A stretch of DNA of 53,399 bases from Alphaproteobacteria bacterium (GTDB lineage Bacteria > Pseudomonadota > Alphaproteobacteria > UBA11222): positions 1 through 53,399 of the forward strand of contig SHWM01000007.1 of assembly GCA_009693835.1 (NCBI GenBank). Direction: 5' to 3'. The translations under genes and the position numbers were made by a program. Positions 24,993 through 32,023 of the stretch are shown piece by piece. How positions within the stretch are numbered: the stretch's first letter is position 1; every line of letters begins with the position of its first letter. Under the pieces are notes generated by a model. The model saw nothing but the letters and a program-made list of their open reading frames with translations, had not been told where the DNA came from and did no database searches.

Positions 24993-25826
24993 GTGGATAT
25001 ACTCGCCGGTCATTCCATTCTGCAACTTGCCATGCTGGTGGCTGGGCTGGCGCTCACGGGTGTGGTGGCGGGCATCCTGGCGGGGCTTCTGGGGGTCGGC
25101 GGCGGCATCGTGATCGTGCCGGTGCTGTATCATGTATTCTCAGGCCTGGGGATTGACGAGGCGGTGCGCATGCATCTTGCCGTCGGCACGTCACTGGCTA
25201 CAATTGTCGCCACATCAACCCGCTCGATGCGCGCGCACCGCGCCAGGGGCGCTGTCGATACAATTCTGCTCCGGCAGCTTTCGCTGCCCATCGTCGCAGG
25301 TGTATTGGCAGGCTCATGGATCGCGGGCAGCGCAAAAGGCAGTGTCCTGATGCTGGTGTTCGCCACCGTCGCGCTGATTGTCGCGGTTCACATGGCCTTG
25401 GGGCGTGAAGACTGGCGGATCGCCGATCAATTTCCAATCGGCGTCCTGCGCGCCCTCATGGGGGCCTTCATTGGATTGATCAGCGTACTGATGGGTATTG
25501 GCGGAGGCACGCTGGGGGTGCCGATCCTTAATCTCTATAATATTCCGATCCACCGGGCGGTCGGAACCGCTACTGGGTTCGGCCTGATCATCGCCGTGCC
25601 GGGGACCCTGGCGATGATGGCCAACGGGTGGGGCGAACCGCGCCTGCCGCCCTTTTCGCTCGGCTATGTCAATCTGATCGGCTTTGCGCTGATTGTGCCC
25701 ACAACCATTCTGGCTGCGCCCTGGGGCGCGCACATCGCCCACGCGATCAGCCGCCCGGCGCTGCGCCGGGCCTTTGCCCTGTTCCTGGCGTTTACCAGCG
25801 TCCGCATGTTTGTGGATTTGATGTGA
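24993..25826 (+). CDS. TSUP family (TauE/SafE) membrane permease
   Basis: Integral membrane protein of the sulfite exporter TauE/SafE family, 277 residues with about eight hydrophobic segments. The two repeated glycine-rich motifs of the family are visible: AGLLGVGGGIVIVPVLYHVF near the N-terminus and GIGGGTLGVPILNLYNIPIH in the middle. The GTG at 24993 is preferred; the open frame continues into dusA by 12 codons. It is probably co-transcribed with dusA. Family members move sulfite, sulfonates or organic acids; nothing here fixes the substrate. Confidence 0.88.
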   Translation: MDILAGHSILQLAMLVAGLALTGVVAGILAGLLGVGGGIVIVPVLYHVFSGLGIDEAVRMHLAVGTSLATIVATSTRSMRAHRARGAVDTILLRQLSLPIVAGVLAGSWIAGSAKGSVLMLVFATVALIVAVHMALGREDWRIADQFPIGVLRALMGAFIGLISVLMGIGGGTLGVPILNLYNIPIHRAVGTATGFGLIIAVPGTLAMMANGWGEPRLPPFSLGYVNLIGFALIVPTTILAAPWGAHIAHAISRPALRRAFALFLAFTSVRMFVDLM

Positions 25827-25903
25827 ACGCCTGCGGGCGCATCGCCGTCAATCCGGTCTTCCATTTGCCATCGCCACGCCTGGCGCCCTTACGCGCCCGC
25901 CAT

Positions 25904-27172
25904 CTACGCCGGGTCAAAAGTAATATGCAGTTCCTTCAGCCCGCGCAGGATCATGCTGGGTTCATGATCGGGATGGGGGTGGCCCGGCGCCAGCCGGATA
26001 TTTTTCATCCGTGTCAGAATGGATTTGAACGCCATATTCAATTCCTTTCGCGCCAGCATAGCGCCAAGGCAAAAATGCGTACCCTGGCCGAAGGACATGT
26101 GAGTTGCCGCATTCCTGCGCTGCACATCGAAGGTTTCGCCCGCCGCGAATTGCCTCTCATCGCGATTGGCGCTGGCGAACATCAGCATTACCGGCGACCC
26201 CTTGGGCATGAACACCCCGCCAAGGCTGGTATCGCAGGTGGTGACGCGGAACAGGCCCTGCACCGGCGCCTCGAAACGCAGAACTTCCTCGCTGAGATTT
26301 TCTACAAGCGTTAGATCATTCTGCAATAGTTGCAACTGTCCGGGATGCTCAATCAGAAGCAGGATGCCTTTGGAGAGCGTGCTGGCCGTGGTTTCATTGC
26401 CCGCCACCAGCAATTGAGAAATTACGGAAAGAAGCTCCGGCGTATCCATCGTCACGCCATTCTCCATCGGCGCGCGCACCAGATCGGAAATAATATCATC
26501 TGTCGGTTCGGCGCGTTTTTCCTCTATCACCCGTGCAAAATATTTCTGGTATTCCAGGATCAGTTTTGAGGCCGCCTGGCGCTGCTCGCGGGTTGCGAGA
26601 CCGCTGAGCTGCAGGGCATGGGCATCCGACCATAGCTTGAAAGTGGGGATGTCGCGGCGCGGCACGCCCAGCTGATCGGCGATGATGGTCAAGGGCAGCA
26701 GCGTGGCGAACTGTGACACGAATTCGCACTGTCCATCCGTGATCAGCACACCGAGCAGCTCATCGATAATCTGCTGAATGTACGGGGCCATTTGCTCAAC
26801 GCGGGCGGCAGAAAAAACCTTGTTGACCGGGGCGCGGTAAAATTTGTGCTTGGGGGGATCGGCTGTAAGCAGCGTGTCAACCGCGGGGTAGCCGCCACGA
26901 TCTTCCAGTTTGCTGCTGGCGTCCGGCGGCGTCAGCAGTTTGCCGACCCGGCTGGAAAAGGTTGCGGTGTCCCGCAGCGCCTTCTGGACATCCGCGTAGC
27001 AGGTAACAGTATAAAACCCGGTCACCGGATCCTTGTTGACGGGCGCTTCCTCACGCAGTTTTTTATAGGTGTGATAGGGGCATCCGATGACGTCCCTATC
27101 CGCCAGAGTGGTCTGCTCCAGAGGCTTCAGCGCAGCTTTCCGGCCTTTTTCTTCTGCTTCCGTTTCGTTCAT
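25904..27172 (-). CDS. cytochrome P450, tandem copy 1
   Basis: Soluble bacterial class I P450 monooxygenase, 422 residues. The I-helix oxygen motif LLVAGNETTAST, the K-helix EEVLR (ExxR) and the heme loop FGQGTHFCLG with the thiolate ligand C368 are all present. It shares length and most family blocks with the P450 at 27262-28530, and all three P450s here have the same N-terminal signature (LREEAPVNKDP or close). No ferredoxin or reductase gene is nearby, so electrons must come from elsewhere. Substrate unknown. Confidence 0.93.
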   Translation of the reverse strand: MNETEAEEKGRKAALKPLEQTTLADRDVIGCPYHTYKKLREEAPVNKDPVTGFYTVTCYADVQKALRDTATFSSRVGKLLTPPDASSKLEDRGGYPAVDTLLTADPPKHKFYRAPVNKVFSAARVEQMAPYIQQIIDELLGVLITDGQCEFVSQFATLLPLTIIADQLGVPRRDIPTFKLWSDAHALQLSGLATREQRQAASKLILEYQKYFARVIEEKRAEPTDDIISDLVRAPMENGVTMDTPELLSVISQLLVAGNETTASTLSKGILLLIEHPGQLQLLQNDLTLVENLSEEVLRFEAPVQGLFRVTTCDTSLGGVFMPKGSPVMLMFASANRDERQFAAGETFDVQRRNAATHMSFGQGTHFCLGAMLARKELNMAFKSILTRMKNIRLAPGHPHPDHEPSMILRGLKELHITFDPA

Positions 27173-27261
27173 GGCTAGTTTCCCTTAAGCGTTGAAGCGG
27201 GGCACCTGCCGCGCGCCCGCAAAATAGTGATCGTTCCCCGATATGAAGTGATGACACCAAC

Positions 27262-28530
27262 TTATGCCCTGTCAAAGGTGATGTGCAGTTCCCTTAGTCC
27301 GCGCAGGATCATGCTGGGTTCATGATGAGGTTCGGCATGGCCTGGCGCCAGCCGGATATTTTTCATCCGCGTCAGAATGGTTTTGAACGCCAGGTTCATT
27401 TCCTTGCGCGCCAGCATCGCCCCCAGACAGAAATGCGTACCCTGGCCAAAGGAAACATGACTCGCGGCGTTTTTGCGCCGCACGTCGAAGGTTTCGCCTT
27501 CAGCGAACTGCGCTTCGTCCCGGTTGGCGCTGGCGAACAGCAGCATCACGGCCGATCCCTTGGGCATGAGGGTTCCGCCCAATGTCGTGTCACAGGTGGT
27601 GACGCGAAACAGCCCCTGCACTGGCGAATCAAAACGCAGCACTTCTTCAGTCATGTTTTCAACCAGCGACAAATCATTCAGCACCAGTTGCATCTGATCG
27701 GGGTTCTGTAGCAGCAGCAGCAGTCCCTTGGACAGCGAGTTGGCGGTGGTTTCGTTGCCCGCCGCCAGTAATTGCGTAAGAATGGACAGCAGTTCGGGAA
27801 TGCTCATCAGCTCGTCATTTTCCATGCGCGCCCGCACCAGATCGGAAATGATGTCGTTGGTCGGATTGGCGCGCTTTTCCTCTATGACCCTGGCGAAATA
27901 TTTCTGGAATTCAAATGTGTGCAGGGCGGCCGCCTCGCGCATTTCCCGCGTGGAGACGCCATTGATTTCCTGTGTCAGCGCGTCTGACCATTCCCGGAAA
28001 CGTCCCATGTCGGCGCGCGGCACACCAAGCTGATCGGCAATAATGATGAGCGGCAGGGGCCGGGCGAATTTTGAGACAAAATCGCACTCACCCTGTTGGA
28101 TAAATGCCTTGATCAGATCGTCCACCAATTGCTGGATATAGGGTTCCATCTGGTCGACGCGCGGTCCCGAAAAAACCTTGTTGAGCGGCATCCGGTAGAA
28201 TTTGTGCCGGGGCGGATCAACGGTTAACAGCGTGTCCACCGGCGGATAACCGCCATGGTCTCCATAGGACTGACGGGCATCGCTTGGCGTCAGAAGTTTA
28301 CCAACCCGGCTGGAGAAGGTCGCCGTATCGCGCAGCGCCTTCTGTACGTCTGCATAGCGGGTGACAGTGAAAAACCCCGTCGCCGGGTCCTTGTTCACGG
28401 GGGCCTCTTCGCGCAGTTTCTTATAGGTGTGATACGGGCACTGAATAACGTCGAGGTCCAGCAGCGTCGTCTCGGCCAGCGGTTTTTGGGCCGCGGCACG
28501 CCCCTTTTCTTCAGCCTGTGTGGTGGTCAT
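27262..28530 (-). CDS. cytochrome P450, tandem copy 2
   Basis: Second 422-residue P450, 89 bases upstream of copy 1 on the same strand. Oxygen motif LLAAGNETTANS, EEVLR and heme loop FGQGTHFCLG (C368) are intact. The alignment to copy 1 is gapless in length, with differences concentrated at residues 135-215, the region of substrate-contact loops in P450s. This looks like an older tandem duplication whose members probably act on related but different substrates. Start ATG at 28530. Confidence 0.93.
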   Translation of the reverse strand: MTTTQAEEKGRAAAQKPLAETTLLDLDVIQCPYHTYKKLREEAPVNKDPATGFFTVTRYADVQKALRDTATFSSRVGKLLTPSDARQSYGDHGGYPPVDTLLTVDPPRHKFYRMPLNKVFSGPRVDQMEPYIQQLVDDLIKAFIQQGECDFVSKFARPLPLIIIADQLGVPRADMGRFREWSDALTQEINGVSTREMREAAALHTFEFQKYFARVIEEKRANPTNDIISDLVRARMENDELMSIPELLSILTQLLAAGNETTANSLSKGLLLLLQNPDQMQLVLNDLSLVENMTEEVLRFDSPVQGLFRVTTCDTTLGGTLMPKGSAVMLLFASANRDEAQFAEGETFDVRRKNAASHVSFGQGTHFCLGAMLARKEMNLAFKTILTRMKNIRLAPGHAEPHHEPSMILRGLRELHITFDRA

Positions 28531-28679
28531 GGTAAGTTGCTCCCAAAATCGGCGCCTGGATTTTCGCCTGATGACTGCCGCGATGACGTTACCTTACGCC
28601 TCGCAGTTTAGGGCAAGAGGACCGTTAATTGTTGCAATTTTTTGCGCTCGCAAGAGAAGCTTTCCTTGCCTTTGGCCGG

Positions 28680-29048
28680 ATGCAGCGGCAAGATCGGAGG
28701 GTGACTGACACCATACCCATATTATTGGCCCGCGTGCAGCGGGCCCCCCAGAGGGTCTTTTTCGACCGTCAGGAACTGTTCGTGATCCTGCATGTGTATG
28801 GCCGCATGGTGCAGGCGGGTGAGTGGCGGGATTATGCGATTGACGGTTTAAAGGACAGGGCGATTTTTTCCGCTTTCCGCCGCGCCAGTGAAATGCCGGC
28901 CTACAGCATTATGAAACAGCCCGGCCTGGCGGGCCGTCAGGGCCAGTACGCGGTGACCGGCAGCGGCGGGCAAATTCTGAAACGCGGGCGGGAACTGCCG
29001 CAGGTGCTGCGGGTGCTGGAGCGTAAACTGCTCAGGCTGGTGGAATAA
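28680..29048 (+). CDS. DUF2794 domain protein
   Basis: A 122-residue protein of the alphaproteobacterial DUF2794 family, function unknown. Its typical core is present: FFDRQELFVILHVYGRMV, GEWRDYAIDGLKDRAIFSAF, RRASEMPAYSI and the C-terminal LPQVLRVLERKL. The start is uncertain: the ATG at 28680 gives MQRQDRRVTDT; a GTG at 28701 follows a GGAGG that is too close, and the frame is open to 28629. A strong bidirectional terminator lies just after the stop. The family is a good taxonomic marker for the class. Confidence 0.85.
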   Translation: MQRQDRRVTDTIPILLARVQRAPQRVFFDRQELFVILHVYGRMVQAGEWRDYAIDGLKDRAIFSAFRRASEMPAYSIMKQPGLAGRQGQYAVTGSGGQILKRGRELPQVLRVLERKLLRLVE

Positions 29049-29049
29049 A

Positions 29050-29076
29050 AAACCCCGCATTTGCGATGCGGGGTTT
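29050..29076. terminator. bidirectional Rho-independent terminator
   Basis: AAACCCCGCAT (29050-29060), loop TTGCG, ATGCGGGGTTT (29066-29076): 11 perfectly paired bases between the convergent DUF2794 and Bax-inhibitor-1 genes. On the minus strand it is followed by six T, on the plus strand by TTTGTTGTT, so both directions are plausible and minus is the stronger. Confidence 0.85.
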
Positions 29077-29095
29077 GTTGTTGGGGGGGCATACC

Positions 29096-29815
29096 CTAAT
29101 CGCGGTTGCCGCCCATTAGACGCAGCATCATTAGAAAGAGGTTCAGGAAATCGAGATACAGCGCCAGCGCGCCCATGATCGACTTTTTGCCCGCCACCTC
29201 ATAGCCGTCGTCAACCAGATAGATTTCCTTGATCTTCTGCGTGTCATAGGCGGTCAGCCCAGTGAACACCAGAACGCCGATCACGGAAATGGCGAATTGC
29301 ATCGCCGTGGACGCCAGGAAGATGTTCACGACGGAGGCGATGATAATGCCAATCAGCCCCATGAACAGGAACGATCCAAAACCGGTCAGGTCCCGCTTGG
29401 TTGTATAGCCGTACAGGCTGACCGCGCCGAACATGCTGGCGGTGATAAAGAACACGCGGGTGATGCTGACGCCCGAATACATATAGAAGATGCCGGAAAG
29501 CGACAGGCCAACCAGACCCGCATAGACCCAGAACCAGGTTTGCGCGGAACTGAAGCTCATCGAATTGATTCTGGAGCTGAGATAGAACACCACGCCGAGC
29601 GGGGCCAGCAGAAGCACCCAGATCAGAGGCGTTCCGGCGACGGCGGCGTAGATATTCGTGCGAAATCCCAGATAGGCAATGATGCCGGTCAGCGCCAGGC
29701 CAGAGGCCATATAATTATAGACCCGCAGCATATATTCACGCAGGCCCAGATCGATTGCATGCGCTCGCGTCCCTGCGCCGCCGCGGGCTACCGTATTCCT
29801 GTCGAAATCAGCCAT
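29096..29815 (-). CDS. Bax inhibitor-1 / YccA family membrane protein
   Basis: A 239-residue inner-membrane protein with about seven hydrophobic segments. Family blocks include LREYMLRVYNYMASGLALTG near the N-terminus, SGIFYMYSGVSITRVFF and the late GLTAYDTQKIKEIY. It ends FLMMLRLMGGNRD, as is usual for alphaproteobacterial members. The ATG at 29815 (MADFDRNTVA) fits the family; 22 more codons are open upstream. E. coli YccA modulates FtsH; calcium leak has been shown for relatives. The function here is inferred only from the family. Confidence 0.92.
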   Translation of the reverse strand: MADFDRNTVARGGAGTRAHAIDLGLREYMLRVYNYMASGLALTGIIAYLGFRTNIYAAVAGTPLIWVLLLAPLGVVFYLSSRINSMSFSSAQTWFWVYAGLVGLSLSGIFYMYSGVSITRVFFITASMFGAVSLYGYTTKRDLTGFGSFLFMGLIGIIIASVVNIFLASTAMQFAISVIGVLVFTGLTAYDTQKIKEIYLVDDGYEVAGKKSIMGALALYLDFLNLFLMMLRLMGGNRD

Positions 29816-29979
29816 GTGAGTCCATTTCTCCCTCAATCGTTTCGCTGGTCCTAATATTGGCCTGCTTACACCAAACTTCAAGTTAAACCCAGATAATCAT
29901 TATATATGCAAAGGGCCTGTGCCCTGTTGATAGGGTTTTATCCTGCTGGCAGGGATTTTTAGTGGCGCGATCATCCTTA

Positions 29980-30008
29980 TTGATATATTACATAGTTATG
30001 AATATTAT
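29980..30008 (+). promoter_or_regulatory. predicted promoter of the third P450 gene
   Basis: TTGATA (29980-29985), a 17-base spacer and TATTAT (30003-30008). An AAGGA ribosome site at 30031-30035 stands 6 bases before the ATG at 30042. This is one of the best-matching sigma-70-like promoters in the window. Confidence 0.55.
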
Positions 30009-30041
30009 TCAACCCGCACCTATCGGGCAGAAGGATAGAAT

Positions 30042-31295
30042 ATGTCGGTAATCGAGGAAAAGGCGCGGGCGGCAGCGGCCAGGCCAGTGGACAGACTGAC
30101 ACTTGTGGATATGGATGTGATCGGGTGTCCGTTTCACGCCTATCAGAAGCTGCGGGAAGAGGCGCCGGTGTTTCTCGACCGGGCCGGCGGTTTCTACGTG
30201 CTGAGCCGTTATGACGATATTTCGCGGGCGCTGAAGGACACCAAAACCTTCTCCAGTGATTCGCTGGTGCCGCGTGAGGAATATGACCGCCCCACACAAT
30301 ATGGCGGCCTGGCCCAGGTCGACACCATGATCACGTCGGATCCGCCCAAACACCGCTATATGCGCGGCCCGCTCAATAAGCTGTTCTCACTCACCCGCGT
30401 CAACAAGATGGAAGCCTATGTACAGCAGATCGTCGATGAACTGGTTGACGGGTTCATTGATGACGGCCATTGCGACTTTGTGCGTCAATACACGGTGCCG
30501 CTGCCAATGTATGTGATTGCGGATCAGTTGGGCGTGACGCGGGATGATCTGTCCAGCTTCGCGCGCTGGTCGGACGCTTTCGCGACCCTTGTCAGCGGTT
30601 TTGCCACCGAGGAAGATAAAATCTGGGCGGCCAAACAGAATGTGGAGATGCAGAATTATTTTCTGAAAGTCATCCCCGAAAAGCGCAAGAATCCCACAGA
30701 AGATGTGATCTCGGATCTGGCCAGGGCGAAACTGGAAGATGGCCAGCCGATGCGCGATGTGGATATCCTTTCCAGCATCCACCTGCTGTTGACGGCGGGG
30801 AATGAGACGACCACCAATTCCATGTCGCTGGCCATGCGCACCCTGATCGAACATCCCGATCAGATGCAGGCCCTGCGTGATGATCCTTCACTGATGGATG
30901 GATTTATTGAGGAGTCGCTGCGTTTCGATGGCCCGGTACAGGGGCTGATGCGCCGCACCACCTGTGACGTGGAAGTTGGCGGCGTTATGATTCCCAAGGA
31001 TTCCATGGTGAATTTGCGCTTCGGCAGCGGCAATCGTGATGAAGCCAAATACACGCAACCCGAACAGTTCAATGTCTGCCGCAAGGAGGATGTGACCCAT
31101 TTGGCGTTCGGGCAGGGCACCCATTTCTGCCTGGGGGCCAGTCTGGCGCGCAAGGAAATCAGCCTGACATTCTCTACCTTGTTGCGCCGGATGCGCAATA
31201 TACGCCTGGTGGACCCGAGTGCCGAAATGGAATATGAGCGTAACATGGCGCTGCGCAGCCTGAAACATCTGCATATCGCCTTTGACAAGGCGTAA
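30042..31295 (+). CDS. cytochrome P450, third copy (divergent)
   Basis: Soluble P450 of 417 residues on the opposite strand to the tandem pair. The I-helix motif LLTAGNETTTNS, EESLR and heme loop FGQGTHFCLG (C363) are intact. Its N-terminus (DMDVIGCPFHAYQKLREEAP) shows common ancestry with the two other P450s, but it is clearly more diverged. It has its own promoter, so regulation may differ from the pair. Redox partners are not in the window. Confidence 0.93.
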   Translation: MSVIEEKARAAAARPVDRLTLVDMDVIGCPFHAYQKLREEAPVFLDRAGGFYVLSRYDDISRALKDTKTFSSDSLVPREEYDRPTQYGGLAQVDTMITSDPPKHRYMRGPLNKLFSLTRVNKMEAYVQQIVDELVDGFIDDGHCDFVRQYTVPLPMYVIADQLGVTRDDLSSFARWSDAFATLVSGFATEEDKIWAAKQNVEMQNYFLKVIPEKRKNPTEDVISDLARAKLEDGQPMRDVDILSSIHLLLTAGNETTTNSMSLAMRTLIEHPDQMQALRDDPSLMDGFIEESLRFDGPVQGLMRRTTCDVEVGGVMIPKDSMVNLRFGSGNRDEAKYTQPEQFNVCRKEDVTHLAFGQGTHFCLGASLARKEISLTFSTLLRRMRNIRLVDPSAEMEYERNMALRSLKHLHIAFDKA

Positions 31296-31300
31296 CGGCG

Positions 31301-31714
31301 TCAAGCACCCAGCAGGGGGACGCCAATCGCGTCAGCCGCCGCCCGTAATTCCTGGTCGAGTGTCGCAAGAGGTAATCCAAGCCTCTGCGCCAGTTCAAGA
31401 TAGGCCGCGTCATACACCGTCAAGCGATGCTTGGCGGCCAGTTGAGATGTAACCGTCCAGACCTGATTCACTGTCTCTGGATCAATCGTTACGGGTAGAT
31501 CACCCAGGAATTCGATTAGACCCCGCCGTCTGGTTGAATCGATCCGCCTACGGCGCTCTGCCATGGCCAGCCCATTGAGAACTTCCAGCGGCCAGTGTGA
31601 GGGAACAATTGCGCCAGAGTCACCAGTACGTTCCATCAGCGCGTCGGTGGCGTCCGTAAACTCATCCTCAAAGCACCAACTGAGGCTAACCGAGCTATCC
31701 AGCACAAATGTCAC
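31301..31714 (-). CDS. vapC: VapC-type PIN-domain toxin
   Basis: 137-residue PIN-domain ribonuclease. Acidic site residues are D6 (VLDSSVS), E44 (PLEVLNGL), D102 (TVYDAAYLELA) and D120 (ATLDQEL). The GTG start at 31714 overlaps the antitoxin stop by four bases (GTGA). It is of the same PIN subgroup as the toxin at 16733, but is paired with a different antitoxin fold. It lies 5 bases past the end of the convergent P450 gene. Confidence 0.9.
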   Translation of the reverse strand: MTFVLDSSVSLSWCFEDEFTDATDALMERTGDSGAIVPSHWPLEVLNGLAMAERRRRIDSTRRRGLIEFLGDLPVTIDPETVNQVWTVTSQLAAKHRLTVYDAAYLELAQRLGLPLATLDQELRAAADAIGVPLLGA

Positions 31715-31962
31715 GGCCGGCCTTCATTGATCAAATCCTTAATCCTGAGACCACCGAGGGTGAGGCCGTGCCTTAGTTCCATAATGCCCTGAACTGCCCG
31801 CCGCGCCTTTGCGCGATCAATGCCCGGCTCTGCAGGTACCAGCCGCGCCACCGCCTTGCCGCGCCGGGTAATCAGGATTTCCTCACCCTGCTCAACCCAG
31901 TCAAGCAGAGTGCCCAGTCTGTTCTTGGCCTCAAAGGCGCCAATTTCACGCATAATCGCCAT
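31711..31962 (-). CDS. vapB: Phd/YefM-type antitoxin of VapC
   Basis: 83-residue antitoxin. The N-terminus (IGAFEAKNRLGTLLDWVEQG followed by EEILITRRGKAVARLV) is the Phd/YefM DNA-binding fold; the C-terminus (LRIKDLINEGRP) is the probable toxin-neutralising tail. The start at 31962 lies at the edge of the large palindrome at 31961-32008; a second ATG at 31953 is possible. The gene pair is preceded by a convincing promoter overlapped by that palindrome, which suggests repression by the antitoxin-toxin complex. Confidence 0.88.
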   Translation of the reverse strand: MAIMREIGAFEAKNRLGTLLDWVEQGEEILITRRGKAVARLVPAEPGIDRAKARRAVQGIMELRHGLTLGGLRIKDLINEGRP

Positions 31963-32008
31963 TTACCCTAAATAAGCTAGCTTACAATCTAGCTTATTTA
32001 GGGTAAAT
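31961..32008. promoter_or_regulatory. 20-bp-arm perfect palindrome over the vapBC promoter
   Basis: Arms at 31961-31980 (ATTTACCCTAAATAAGCTAG) and 31989-32008 are perfect reverse complements around the 8-base spacer CTTACAAT. The arms contain the antitoxin start codon on one side and the -10 element on the other. This is a much longer dyad than a single binding site needs and may hold two operator sites or act as an RNA hairpin in the leader. Confidence 0.75.
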
Positions 32009-32023
32009 ATAGTGAAAAGTCAA
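31995..32023 (-). promoter_or_regulatory. predicted vapBC promoter
   Basis: Read on the minus strand: TTGACT (32018-32023), a 17-base spacer and TAAATA (31995-32000). The -35 element overlaps the last codons and the stop of the YbbP-like permease gene (stop at 32020-32022), so the toxin-antitoxin pair is packed directly onto that gene. Confidence 0.5.
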
